Positions 54,738 to 63,971 of a stretch of DNA of 64,000 bases are shown here, one piece after another (the first letter of the stretch is position 1; each line of letters starts with the position of its first letter). The stretch spans positions 682,001-746,000 of the forward strand of contig NZ_VLLG01000005.1 of the NCBI RefSeq assembly GCF_007830125.1, read 5' to 3'. This DNA is from Chitinophaga japonensis (GTDB lineage: Bacteria; Bacteroidota; Bacteroidia; Chitinophagales; Chitinophagaceae). Both the position numbers and the translations under genes were made by a program. Under the pieces are notes generated by a model, which was given only the letters and a program-made list of their open reading frames with translations, was not told the DNA's origin and made no database searches.

Positions 54738-54974
54738 ATTGAGAAGGTTTTAGTGATCAAAAGTCCGGTACATTGGACGCCTGCCGGTTGATAGCAACGG
54801 CCGTGCCGTGAAATTCTATTAACAAAGACAGTGCCATAAAGTTGTGTACGGTAGCATTCCCGGAGAGCGTAAAAGGCAGGCATGGGCACAAGCAGGGAAT
54901 AGCGCGCCTTTCAGCCGGGAAAGGCAGGCGCCGCCGCCGTGGTACGGGGCCATTGTTCTGCTCCACGCCTGGCG

Positions 54975-55250
54975 TCAATCCACCACAAAAGCGGAGTGGT
55001 CGATCACTTCCGTGATATCATCCACATCGTCTACCTCCTCCCCGTTGCAGATCAGCACCTGCAAGTCGGTTTCCGGGTCCACAATGCTCATGATACGGAT
55101 CACGATGGGCTTGAAATGCTGGTTGGCCATGAACATATACTTGTCTGCCACCCTGGGTAACGTGTGCACAATAGTCTTCAGGGTATGGCCTACCAGTATG
55201 CCTGCCTCGTTCAGGAACTCGCAATTGATGGTTACAGTGTACTGCTTCAT
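54975..55250 (-). CDS. Small acidic protein beside the eCIS end, function unknown
   Basis: A 91-residue soluble protein starting with ATG and ending in a strongly acidic stretch (CNGEEVDDVDDITEVIDHSAFVVD). The first half reads MKQYTVTINCEFLNEAGILVGHTLK. No motif or known family is apparent. It is divergent from the DUF4157 gene, with 166 bp between, and could belong to the injection-system region or be unrelated. Confidence 0.6.
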   Translation of the reverse strand: MKQYTVTINCEFLNEAGILVGHTLKTIVHTLPRVADKYMFMANQHFKPIVIRIMSIVDPETDLQVLICNGEEVDDVDDITEVIDHSAFVVD

Positions 55251-55416
55251 AGGGATGATATGGTTTTATGAACGGATAGTATATACGGGTTACAGACAGC
55301 GGGTTGGTATGGAACTAAAATTAACGAAAAAAACGGGCGCGGCCATTCCTTAAAAGAGTACGTTACGGGCAATGTGTTGGAATATTTTCTTACATTTACT
55401 TATAAACCCTGCTACC

Positions 55417-56001
55417 ATGTTCACACAAACGCCCTCAAAAGAGCAGCTATCTTCTTCTTCACGCGCTGTAGCCGGTGAAGGAACATCTGCCATCTCCCTG
55501 CCCGCAGGCCCCCTGCAAATGAAAGGCGCCAAAGACGAGGAACTGCTGCAGGGCAAATTCACTACACAACTGCAAACCCCCGAAGAGGAAGAAAAGAAAC
55601 CGGCCCAGGGCAAATTCGTATTACAGCGGGCAGGCCTGCCGGAAGAGGAAAAGCCCGTACAGGGAAAATTCACCATACAACCCAAAGCCAACAATACCGG
55701 CATGCCGGACAACCTGAAAGCAGGTGTGGAAAACCTTTCAGGCATGGATATGTCTGACGTGAAAGTGCATTATAACTCCGACAAACCGGCCCAGCTCAGC
55801 GCGCTGGCCTATGCGCAGGGAAGTGATATACACGTGGGGCCGGGGCAGGAACAGCACCTGCCGCATGAAGCCTGGCATGTGGTGCAGCAACGGCAGGGAC
55901 GCGTGCAACCTACCATGCAGCTTAAAGAAAGTGTACCGGTAAATGATGATCCGGGGCTGGAAAGAGAAGCGGATGTTATGGGGGCGAAAGCCATGCAGTA
56001 G
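55417..56001 (+). CDS. DUF4157-domain protein linked to the contractile injection system
   Basis: A 194-residue protein (ATG at 55417; the frame opens earlier but without a sensible start). The C-terminal half is a DUF4157/eCIS-core domain: MSDVKVHYNSDKPAQLSALAYAQGSDIHVGPGQ, then HEAWHVVQQRQGRV with the zinc motif HEAWH at 150-154, and EREAD at 182-186. The N-terminal half carries three QGKF repeats (45-48, 64-67, 82-85) separated by Glu/Lys/Pro-rich linkers. DUF4157 domains are strongly associated with extracellular contractile injection systems, as likely cargo, or cargo-linked proteases. Its stop is 7 bp from the end of the convergent ATPase gene. Confidence 0.88.
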   Translation: MFTQTPSKEQLSSSSRAVAGEGTSAISLPAGPLQMKGAKDEELLQGKFTTQLQTPEEEEKKPAQGKFVLQRAGLPEEEKPVQGKFTIQPKANNTGMPDNLKAGVENLSGMDMSDVKVHYNSDKPAQLSALAYAQGSDIHVGPGQEQHLPHEAWHVVQQRQGRVQPTMQLKESVPVNDDPGLEREADVMGAKAMQ

Positions 56002-56008
56002 CGCTTCC

Positions 56009-57361
56009 CTACACCGTTTTCCCCTCCTTGCCAAACTCCTTCCTGATACCGGCAACTACATCGCTATATAACAGGGTATTACTACCCCGCTTCAGCGCCA
56101 TCAGGCAGCTATAACGGCTGATATTGATAATGGCGCCGCCGGCCATTTCGTACTTCCTGGCAATATCTTCAAGATTAAGCTTTTCCTCCAGTTGCAGGTG
56201 CGGCGGAAAAGCCTGCTGCCACAGGCGCAGGCGCTGTTCCGGCCCGGGCATGGAAAAATAGATCATGGACTGGAACCTGCGGCTGAAGGCTTCATCGATG
56301 TTGGCTTTCAGGTTGGTGGCTAATATCACCACACCGGGAAAATCCTCAATGCGCTGCAGCAGGTAAGCCACTTCCTGGTTAGCATAACGGTCGTTGGAGG
56401 AGGTGGTTTGAGTACGTTTGCCAAAGAGCGCATCTGCTTCGTCAAAGAACAGTATCCAGTGCTGATGGGCCGCCCTGTCAAATACCTGGGCCAGGTTCTT
56501 CTCGGTTTCACCGATGTACTTGGAAACGATCATGGAAAGATCGATACGGTACACGTCCATGTTAAAGGTCTTGCCCAGCAGGCAGGCCGTGAGCGATTTA
56601 CCGGTGCCCGGCGGGCCATAGAACAGGCTGCGGTAGCCGGGCTTGATCTTGCGGCCCATGCCCCATTCATTCATCAGGGTATCGCCGTGCTCAATCCAGG
56701 CGCGGATCTCTTCCACTTCCTCCATGGTATGGTCTTCCAGCACCAGGTCGGGCCATTCCAGCCCGGTATAAATGCGCCGGGCGGGGAAATTAATGCTGTA
56801 ATCGGGCTTGTGGGCTGTGCCCAGCGTAAAATAGCTGAGGTATTCCGGGTACAGGCTGAGGGTGCCACTCAACAGCGGTTCTTCCGCATTGGCGGGTATC
56901 AGCTTCAGGATGGCATGCTTGTTAAAGAAATGGTCCGGTCCAAACAGCTCTATCAACTGGAAGCGCTGCTGCAGGCTGTTGGCTGCCAGCAGGAAAGCGG
57001 CGGTTTCACCGGTGGGCAGAAACCCGCCGTGGTGCATGCCCTTGATGCCGCCAAATTCGGTAAAGCCACGGTCGTAGGTGGCGTTCTTGATAAAGAACAC
57101 ATCCAGCAGTTGCGGGCGGATATGGGGTATCAGCGCCAGTAACAGCACCAGGCGCTCCGTTACGTTCATGTTATAATGCAGCACGATCTGCGCGTATACG
57201 GCTGTTTGCCCTGCCAGGTCCGGCGGGGGCAGCTCTTCCGGCAGGCTGGTATCGCCTTCGCCGGCAAAATATCTTTTCATGCGCAGGTCCGCCAGTTGCT
57301 GGAACCAGGCCAGCTCCCGGTTTAGCACCGCGGCATTCTCATTGATCATGCGTATATCCAT
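56009..57361 (-). CDS. AAA+ ATPase of an extracellular contractile injection system
   Basis: A 450-residue AAA+ ATPase of the Afp15/Pvc15 type. The N-terminal 200 residues (FQQLADLRMKRYFAG, FGGIKGMHHGGFLPTGETAAFLLA) are the eCIS-specific part; the AAA module has Walker A GPPGTGKS at about 249-256, Walker B ILFFDEADALFG at about 300-311, sensor LATNLKANIDEAF and arginine finger SRRF. These ATPases help particle assembly. The start overlaps the end of the tape-measure-family gene by 16 bp, so the two are translationally coupled. Confidence 0.93.
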   Translation of the reverse strand: MDIRMINENAAVLNRELAWFQQLADLRMKRYFAGEGDTSLPEELPPPDLAGQTAVYAQIVLHYNMNVTERLVLLLALIPHIRPQLLDVFFIKNATYDRGFTEFGGIKGMHHGGFLPTGETAAFLLAANSLQQRFQLIELFGPDHFFNKHAILKLIPANAEEPLLSGTLSLYPEYLSYFTLGTAHKPDYSINFPARRIYTGLEWPDLVLEDHTMEEVEEIRAWIEHGDTLMNEWGMGRKIKPGYRSLFYGPPGTGKSLTACLLGKTFNMDVYRIDLSMIVSKYIGETEKNLAQVFDRAAHQHWILFFDEADALFGKRTQTTSSNDRYANQEVAYLLQRIEDFPGVVILATNLKANIDEAFSRRFQSMIYFSMPGPEQRLRLWQQAFPPHLQLEEKLNLEDIARKYEMAGGAIINISRYSCLMALKRGSNTLLYSDVVAGIRKEFGKEGKTV

Positions 57362-60300
57362 TCCGTATATAATATTTTTTCCATCCAGGAAGTTTTGATC
57401 ATGGCCACGCTCCAGGGCAGGGTTTGCATTATTACATCGTATCCGCGCTGCTCCACGCGCAGGAACCAGGCTTCATCCGTTTGCCACAAGGCGCCCTCCC
57501 GTTGCAGGAATGCGCCCCGGAACCCTTCCGGTGAGGTGTGCTGCATTTTCTCCCATTGCTGTAGCACTACCTGCAGCATTTCATGGGAGAGGCGTTTTTC
57601 GTCTTCTGTAAGCGCTATTTCCGCCGGCACCGGCTCTTCCAGCGGGAGGTTGCACAGTATCTTGTTGAGGGCCAGCCCATGCTCGGGATGCACTTCCTCC
57701 CCGTTCACCGTATACTGCAGCAGGTGCACGGCCCTGTGCTGCGCTTCTATGCTGATGAAACGGCCGGCCTGTATCCATCCCAGGCGCTGAAAAGCCGTGG
57801 TTAAAAAAGGATGCAGCAGCACCAGGCCCGCGTTGTCCACATACACGGTTTCCAGCTCCGGTTTTTTAAGCGGCTGCCGTTCCTTTTCGGCAGGCTGCAG
57901 GGGCGCCAGCTCCTTTCCTGCCGGTGGCGGCGCGGCCATTGTGGCCGGCTTTGCAGTGTCGGTGGCGGGGTGCAATAGCTCCCTCTCCTGCTCGTACAGG
58001 CTACTGCGGATGCTCTCCATATGCAGGTGCGTTTGCACATATCGGGCGGCTTGCTGCTGCAACGCGGGCAGGATGTTACGTAAATGGGTATACGATGACA
58101 GGTTCACCTTGCCATTGATAGCGGCCAGCCGGCCGATGAAGCGCTCTGCGCCCGCCACCCCCGCGCCGGCCAGGAATTCCAGGAAGCGGGCGGCATATTC
58201 CGCTGCATTATAAAGGGCCAGTTGACCCGCCAGCAGCATAATATGGAACTGCCGGAACAGCAGCGCGATCTTTTCCCTTTCCAGGCTGTCTGTGATCACC
58301 AGGCCAAACAACTGCTGCAACTCGTGCAGGGCGGCCGGCGCGGGGTGGCCCCAGCCAATACTGATGTCCTGCATCATGTCCAGGAAAGCGGCGTCATCCA
58401 GCTCCTGCGCGGCGTATTGCACTAATATGGCATGCCGGAATATCCGCTTGTAGAAGGCCTGGCGCTCATGCCTGCTTTGTTGTTTGTAAAAGCGTACCGC
58501 CTCCCGGAAACCAGCCACAGGCCCATTGAAGGAATGGCTGCCGGTTTCCTGCAACAGCAACAGGCTGTCCTGCACTGCATAAGCCTGCAGCGCCTGCCGG
58601 ATACTGGTTTCCGGTATACCGGCCGGTGTGGCAAACAGGTTGTACACTTCCAGGCGGGCGGACAGCAGGCTGCTGCCGCTGCCAAAGAGCGCCAGCAACG
58701 TTGCCGGGCTTTCCCGGAATAAAAGCACGGCTGCCTGTTTCAGCAGTTCCTGTACTGCCGCCGGGCTGAGCATGCCCAGTTCGGCCGGCAACTGCTGCCA
58801 GGCCAGGAAATGCGCCAGCAGGCTGCCAGCCTGCTCCAGCCACTGTTGCTTTTCGGCGGCGCCGGTAAGGGCGTCATACTGCCGGAAGCGGTGCAGCAGG
58901 CGGGAAGCCGCTGCCGGCAGCGTATCGCGCAGGGGCGTTGCAGACGGAGTACGCTGCTCCGTTATTTCCTGCCATAAGCCGTCCTTCACTACCATGGTAC
59001 CGGCGGCCGGCAGGGCCAGCGCCTGTTCTATCCAGGCCTGCAGCAATTCCCGCAGCGGCACAGGCGCGGTACCGGTGGCCTGCCACAGGAAGAACAACCG
59101 GTTCAGGATGCCGGGCAGGGGCTGTATCCACGATGGCACCACCGCCAGCCTTTCCCGGTAATTAACGTATAGCCATTCCAGTATCCTGCCGGCCAGCCAG
59201 GCCGCTTCCCGTTCTGAGAAGGTCCCCGCCTCCTGCGGCAGGCTGCCGGTTTCCAGGAAATGCCGCAGCCAGGTATCCATGATACGGCCGGCATTTTCCT
59301 TTTCCGCTGCGGTACCGGGCGCTATGTTCCTGCGTACCCAGCGGAGCAAGGCATGCGCCGCCTGCGGGGTAGCCGCCTTCCCATCGGGCGGTATGGCATA
59401 ATACAGCTCCGCTCCCTCCGCCTGCCAGTCCGCCAGGAGCTGCTGCAAACGGGCAGCCACCTGTTGCTGTATATCCGCCTCCGTTATACCCGGCAATATA
59501 TTTTTAATCGCAAACAAGAGGCCGGCAGGTGCCATGCCGGCGGCCTCCGCCCACCATCTTACTGTTAAGACTGTAAAATCTTCCGTATCAAAATGGCCGT
59601 AGCCTGTTTGGGCCCACACCTGCCAGTATGCCTGCAGCAGCAGCTTTTGCAACAGCCTTGCCGGCAAGCCGCCTGCCATGCGCGCCAGCATAGTCTGCAG
59701 CAGGGCATCCATGCTTTCATAGGCTTCATATGCCAGGTCCGGCAGGCCGGCAGCGCGGGCCGCCTGGAAAAAAACGGGCGGCTCCACACCGTACAGGAAG
59801 CGCTCCATTGCATAGGGCACCGTGCCGGCGTATTTGAACAGCAGTACCGCCTGCGGCATATCCTGCTCCAGCAGTTGCTGCAGCAGGCTGTTAAGGGAAA
59901 AATGCGCATAAGTACGCCCCCACCAGGGCACACTGCCATAAAACAGCCGGTACAGGATCACATCCCGTAACAGTACATGCCCCACATCCTGCGGGCCGTC
60001 CTTTTTAAAGGCAGCCAGGCGGGTCAGGAATAGATCCGTTTCCCCCGCCCCTGCCGGCGTGCTGCCGGCCAGCGTGCGAAAAACCGCCTCCTGCTGCGCC
60101 GTGTTAAAAACGGCCTGCCACCTTCTCCGGGCCGGTTCCTGCTGCAGCACGACCGCCAGCATCTCCTTCAGCGCCGCGGGGGCCTGCTGCGCAGCGGCCA
60201 TCAACCGTTCATATAACCCGGTGAGGGACCATGCGGCGGCCCATCCCGGCAATGATCCATACAACAGGTAATAGCGCAGCAGGGCTACCTGCCCGGCGGG

Positions 60301-61266
60301 CGTACCTGCTTCCTCCCCTGCGGCCGCATCCGCTGCCGTATAAGCGTTACGGTGACGGCGCAACCCGGCGCCGCCGCGCGTGGCAGCGCTCTCCACGTAC
60401 AATGCTTTAATAAAGCCGCCTACGGTAGCTTCGGGAATATCCTGCGCATAGAAAGCCAGGGCATCGTAAAACAGTTGTAAGAGGGCCTCGTAAGAGGTGT
60501 TGAAATAATGCGCCATCTGCATAAGCTGGCTGCGCACAAACTGCTTGCGGCTGAAATTGGAACCGGTTTGCGTTACCAGGTAAGTGAGCACAAAAAGCCA
60601 TACCGCCCGTTCCAGGGCGCCGGCCGTGGTTTGCATCACCTGTTGCGCTACCTGCACCTGCAATACTTCCCGGGTGTATTCAAAAATGAAAGCCGCTTCG
60701 GCTGGCTCCAACACGGTAACTGCCTCCCGGATGGCGGCGATGGAGAACTGGAAGGCTATCCGCCGGCGTACATATGCCTGCTGCGCTACCTGGCGCAAAA
60801 AGGCCGCCAGGCGCGCCGGTGCATGCGCTGCCAGGAACTGCAGGGCGCTGTCCGGCCGCTGCCGCTCTGCTTCCGTAGCCCACCAGGGTAGCACGCCGGT
60901 CAGCAGGTAATAGCCCAGCAGCTCCAGCCAGCGGTCATGGCCGGTCTTTACCTGTACGCGGCCGGTCAGCACATGCTGCTGCCCGGGGTGGCCATTGCGC
61001 AGGATGCCTTCCAGCGCTTTGGCCAGGGCTTCCATAACCAGGTCCGGCAGCGCCGTATCCAAATCTTTATACAGGATCGTGCCCAGGTCCAGCTCCAGGG
61101 TATCCAGCACCGCCACTACATCACCGGGCACCAGTTGCTGCAGCAGATGCCCGGTATCGGCAGCTATCCGCTGCCGGAACAGGCTGCTGATCCGGTCCTG
61201 CAGGGCCGCAGCCCGCTGCCGGGAGCTAAACTGTACGTCGAAAGTGTAGCGGCGGATCGTGTTCAT
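57346..61266 (-). CDS. Contractile injection system tape-measure-family protein
   Basis: A 1306-residue protein (ATG at 61266; extending to 61401 overlaps the upstream gene and adds unlikely sequence). The start MNTIRRYTFDVQFSSRQRA and the C-terminal VYVDNAGLVLLHPFLTTAFQRLGW are characteristic of the CIS_TMP family. The body repeats a motif of the form LLxYYLLxGxLPWWA near residues 122, 333, 442, 670 and 822, each beginning a long helical segment rich in Leu, Gln and Ala. Tape-measure-family proteins set sheath and tube length. It lies between the baseplate (5-bp gap) and ATPase genes, as in Afp-type clusters. Confidence 0.92.
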   Translation of the reverse strand: MNTIRRYTFDVQFSSRQRAAALQDRISSLFRQRIAADTGHLLQQLVPGDVVAVLDTLELDLGTILYKDLDTALPDLVMEALAKALEGILRNGHPGQQHVLTGRVQVKTGHDRWLELLGYYLLTGVLPWWATEAERQRPDSALQFLAAHAPARLAAFLRQVAQQAYVRRRIAFQFSIAAIREAVTVLEPAEAAFIFEYTREVLQVQVAQQVMQTTAGALERAVWLFVLTYLVTQTGSNFSRKQFVRSQLMQMAHYFNTSYEALLQLFYDALAFYAQDIPEATVGGFIKALYVESAATRGGAGLRRHRNAYTAADAAAGEEAGTPAGQVALLRYYLLYGSLPGWAAAWSLTGLYERLMAAAQQAPAALKEMLAVVLQQEPARRRWQAVFNTAQQEAVFRTLAGSTPAGAGETDLFLTRLAAFKKDGPQDVGHVLLRDVILYRLFYGSVPWWGRTYAHFSLNSLLQQLLEQDMPQAVLLFKYAGTVPYAMERFLYGVEPPVFFQAARAAGLPDLAYEAYESMDALLQTMLARMAGGLPARLLQKLLLQAYWQVWAQTGYGHFDTEDFTVLTVRWWAEAAGMAPAGLLFAIKNILPGITEADIQQQVAARLQQLLADWQAEGAELYYAIPPDGKAATPQAAHALLRWVRRNIAPGTAAEKENAGRIMDTWLRHFLETGSLPQEAGTFSEREAAWLAGRILEWLYVNYRERLAVVPSWIQPLPGILNRLFFLWQATGTAPVPLRELLQAWIEQALALPAAGTMVVKDGLWQEITEQRTPSATPLRDTLPAAASRLLHRFRQYDALTGAAEKQQWLEQAGSLLAHFLAWQQLPAELGMLSPAAVQELLKQAAVLLFRESPATLLALFGSGSSLLSARLEVYNLFATPAGIPETSIRQALQAYAVQDSLLLLQETGSHSFNGPVAGFREAVRFYKQQSRHERQAFYKRIFRHAILVQYAAQELDDAAFLDMMQDISIGWGHPAPAALHELQQLFGLVITDSLEREKIALLFRQFHIMLLAGQLALYNAAEYAARFLEFLAGAGVAGAERFIGRLAAINGKVNLSSYTHLRNILPALQQQAARYVQTHLHMESIRSSLYEQERELLHPATDTAKPATMAAPPPAGKELAPLQPAEKERQPLKKPELETVYVDNAGLVLLHPFLTTAFQRLGWIQAGRFISIEAQHRAVHLLQYTVNGEEVHPEHGLALNKILCNLPLEEPVPAEIALTEDEKRLSHEMLQVVLQQWEKMQHTSPEGFRGAFLQREGALWQTDEAWFLRVEQRGYDVIMQTLPWSVAMIKTSWMEKILYTEWIYA

Positions 61267-61271
61267 ACCCC

Positions 61272-63920
61272 TTAATTGCCGGCTTTTATATGTTTGATCA
61301 ACGCTGCATTGGCGGCCGGCAGCTCCTGCTGGTCCTTCATAGCCTGCAGCCATTTGAAATAATCTTCCTCGAAGGCGCGCATGGCGCCCACGCCCAGCCA
61401 TTTGAACTGTATGCGGAACTGCGCCGGCGTCTGCTCCCGGAACAGCCCTTCCGCAAAATCCCTGAACTCGTGCAACTGGAAGCGCGCCGGCCAGGCTGGC
61501 AGCACTACGGTAAGGCCAAAGCGGAAAAAGTCTTCCGGCAGCATGTTGCCGTAAGTGTCCTGTTTTATAAAGTATTCAAAGTATCCCTGTTGCCGGGCGG
61601 CCTCCTCCTGTAACTGCTGCAATTGCTGTTCCCTTTCCTCAAAGGTGCACCAATAGGGATGGGAGCGCAGCAGCTTTCCATCGCGGTCATACAGGTGATA
61701 GCCAAAGGCGCGCTCCGTATACCGGGGTTTCAGCAGCACATGCTCCACCAGGTAGAAGCCCTCGGAATTTTTGCTGATCTGTTTCAGGTGCTCCAGCATG
61801 TCCTGCAGGGCCTGTTCCGCTTTTGCCCGCTTGTCGGCCCTTATCACTATCCGCCATACTTCATGATGCGGCTGCCGGCACACGACCAGGTATTCCCTGC
61901 GCTCTTCGTCAAAGGCAATGCGGTAATTATCCATGCTCAGCCCTGTTCTCAGGAAGGAAAGTGGCTGACTGCCAAAATCATATCGCACAGGCTGTTCCGC
62001 TGCCATTTCCGGCGGCTCTTCCATGGCTACTTTCAACACCTCGCCCTTTACCTCGTATTCCTTCACCAGCCAGAAATGCATATGCTCCGGCTGCCGTTTG
62101 CCCACCGCCACCTGCAGGTGCTCCGCATCAAAGGCGGCAGTGAGGCGCGTTCTTTGCTCCACCGGTATGTACAGCAGCCGGTACAGCCACTCCTCGTAAC
62201 CGGATAGCGTGCCAGGGTTGAAGATATCCTCCCGGTAATTGAAGGACCGGAGCCGGTTGGCCGTAAGCCGACCCGCATGCTGCAGGATACCCGCCTTCCA
62301 TTCCAGCTCCGCGCTTACGCGCGCACCGGAAGACGGGCCATTGTACACCTGCTCGTACAAAGCGGCGGGATATTTCATGATATGCAGGTTAAAGCGCGCC
62401 AGCAGGTGGTCCAGCACCCGGTTCTTCCTTTCCTGGTATACCTTATCCGTTTCCTGCACTTTCCGCATAGCTTTCATATAGCCGTTGTTGTTATCTTCCA
62501 TGAACTGCTCCCAGCTCATGGCCTTATGCGGGTCCTGCTCCGTAAAGGCCCTTATCAGCGGCTGTATGTCCGGCACACTGTACAGGGGCTGGGATGCATA
62601 GGTATACGGCGGTGTACCGGGCAGCAGGGGGGAGAAGAAATCGCCCATACTCCCCAATTGTGCCAGGTAGTTGGCCAGCAACTGCTCAAAGAACAGCAGG
62701 TAGGCTTTCAACTGTTTTGCCTGTGCCTTGCGCCGCTCCGGCGCAGCGGAGTCCAGCCCGTGGGCCCCTATTCCGTATATACCGGGAAAATGGTGCTGCA
62801 GCGAATAGTATTGGCTGATATTGCGCCAGGCCGCCTTCAGGGGAGGCTGCGTATGGCCGGTGCGCTGGCCTACGAACTTCCGTTTGGCGATGATCTTCAT
62901 CTTCTGGTAGGTATTCCGGAACTGTACGTCCTTTAGCCGGTATTCATACCGGTCGCTGAACACCTTGATGTCGCTCATATCGCCGGGTATGGTCAGGAAC
63001 GGGTAACAGCCTTCCTTTACCATAATGGGCCGGGCCGTATAGTTGCCGTCCTCGCCGGCAACATAGAGTGTCTTCACTTTCATGACGCCGGGCACCAGGG
63101 AAACGGCCTTCACCAGCTCGGAGGGGTCTACCATGGTTTTGCGGGCGGAGAGGTCCCCGTCTGTCACAAATCCCTTTTTCAGCAGCGGGCCGGTATAAAT
63201 ATCTTCCACCTTGTATCCCTTGGCAACCAGCTCTGCTTCGGTAAAAAAACGCACAGGCGGATGCAGCGCAAACTCAAAAGCATTGCACACGTGCGCGGCT
63301 ATTTCCTGCGCATCAAAGCGGCTGTCTACCAGTATCTCCGCTTTTACCGCCAGTTGCTGCGGACGCAATACGGTAATGTCCTCCACATCCTGCCCGATGT
63401 TGCGGTAGCTCATGAGGCAACGCCTTACCGCATCCACCACGGATTGCACCGTGGCGGCACTGGCGTCTATATTTGCGGCCAGGGCATCCTCCACCTGCAG
63501 GAACACGCGGTACACGCCCTTGGCGGCGCCGCCCGGCTGTAAAGCCTTTACCGGCTCCACCCAGATGTTCTCCACTTCATCCACTTCATCCAGCACCAGC
63601 TTGCAAAAGTCCGCTGCGGTAACCGGTGCGGAACTGAGCATGTCCGCCCTGGAGAAGAAGGCATGCAACAGGGGATCAATGTCCCCGTTCCTGTCCGCCA
63701 GTATTTCCTCAATGGGGAAACCTGTCCTGTAAGCCAGGTCGGTAATGGCATAACATAATTGCTCCAGGATGGTAACGCCCGGATCATGCAGGTTATAGTC
63801 CGTCCATATCTTACCGGACAATTGCTGTACATGCGCAATCGCTTCCCGGCGTAACTGCTCATAGTCAAACGCCGGCTCCCGGGGCTTGTCCCGTTCTATG
63901 ACCACTGGAGTGTTTGCCAT
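61272..63920 (-). CDS. Contractile injection system baseplate protein (Afp12-like)
   Basis: An 882-residue baseplate component resembling Afp12/Pvc12 and baseplate-J-like wedge proteins. The N-terminus IWTDYNLHDPGVTILEQLCYAITDLAYRTGFPIEEIL is a hallmark of eCIS wedge proteins. The region about 110-260 (VEDITVLRPQQLAVKAEILVDSRFD) is like gpJ, and the C-terminal part (VLLKPRYTE, FIKQDTYGNMLPEDFFRFGLTVVLPAWPARF) is typical of this group. It should form the baseplate with an Afp11-like partner, expected upstream beyond 64000. The gene has a 14-bp repeat array before it. Confidence 0.9.
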   Translation of the reverse strand: MANTPVVIERDKPREPAFDYEQLRREAIAHVQQLSGKIWTDYNLHDPGVTILEQLCYAITDLAYRTGFPIEEILADRNGDIDPLLHAFFSRADMLSSAPVTAADFCKLVLDEVDEVENIWVEPVKALQPGGAAKGVYRVFLQVEDALAANIDASAATVQSVVDAVRRCLMSYRNIGQDVEDITVLRPQQLAVKAEILVDSRFDAQEIAAHVCNAFEFALHPPVRFFTEAELVAKGYKVEDIYTGPLLKKGFVTDGDLSARKTMVDPSELVKAVSLVPGVMKVKTLYVAGEDGNYTARPIMVKEGCYPFLTIPGDMSDIKVFSDRYEYRLKDVQFRNTYQKMKIIAKRKFVGQRTGHTQPPLKAAWRNISQYYSLQHHFPGIYGIGAHGLDSAAPERRKAQAKQLKAYLLFFEQLLANYLAQLGSMGDFFSPLLPGTPPYTYASQPLYSVPDIQPLIRAFTEQDPHKAMSWEQFMEDNNNGYMKAMRKVQETDKVYQERKNRVLDHLLARFNLHIMKYPAALYEQVYNGPSSGARVSAELEWKAGILQHAGRLTANRLRSFNYREDIFNPGTLSGYEEWLYRLLYIPVEQRTRLTAAFDAEHLQVAVGKRQPEHMHFWLVKEYEVKGEVLKVAMEEPPEMAAEQPVRYDFGSQPLSFLRTGLSMDNYRIAFDEERREYLVVCRQPHHEVWRIVIRADKRAKAEQALQDMLEHLKQISKNSEGFYLVEHVLLKPRYTERAFGYHLYDRDGKLLRSHPYWCTFEEREQQLQQLQEEAARQQGYFEYFIKQDTYGNMLPEDFFRFGLTVVLPAWPARFQLHEFRDFAEGLFREQTPAQFRIQFKWLGVGAMRAFEEDYFKWLQAMKDQQELPAANAALIKHIKAGN

Positions 63921-63929
63921 AGTAGTGTT

Positions 63930-63971
63930 TTTAGAATGTAAAATTTCAAATGTAAAATGCTAAATGTAAAA
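63930..63971. repeat. Three 14-bp AT-rich tandem repeats before the baseplate gene
   Basis: Read on the minus strand, TTTTACATTTAGCA, TTTTACATTTGAAA and TTTTACATTCTAAA stand head to tail. The middle copy yields TACATTTG, an exact TAnnTTTG promoter box, 20-30 bp before the ATG. It may be the promoter of the last part of the eCIS locus, or merely intergenic AT-rich repeat. Confidence 0.55.

Noticed and set aside
54757-54978. 73-codon minus-strand frame overlapping the end of the 91-residue gene
   Set aside because: Begins only with TTG, Pro/Arg-rich start, no ribosome site or family resemblance.
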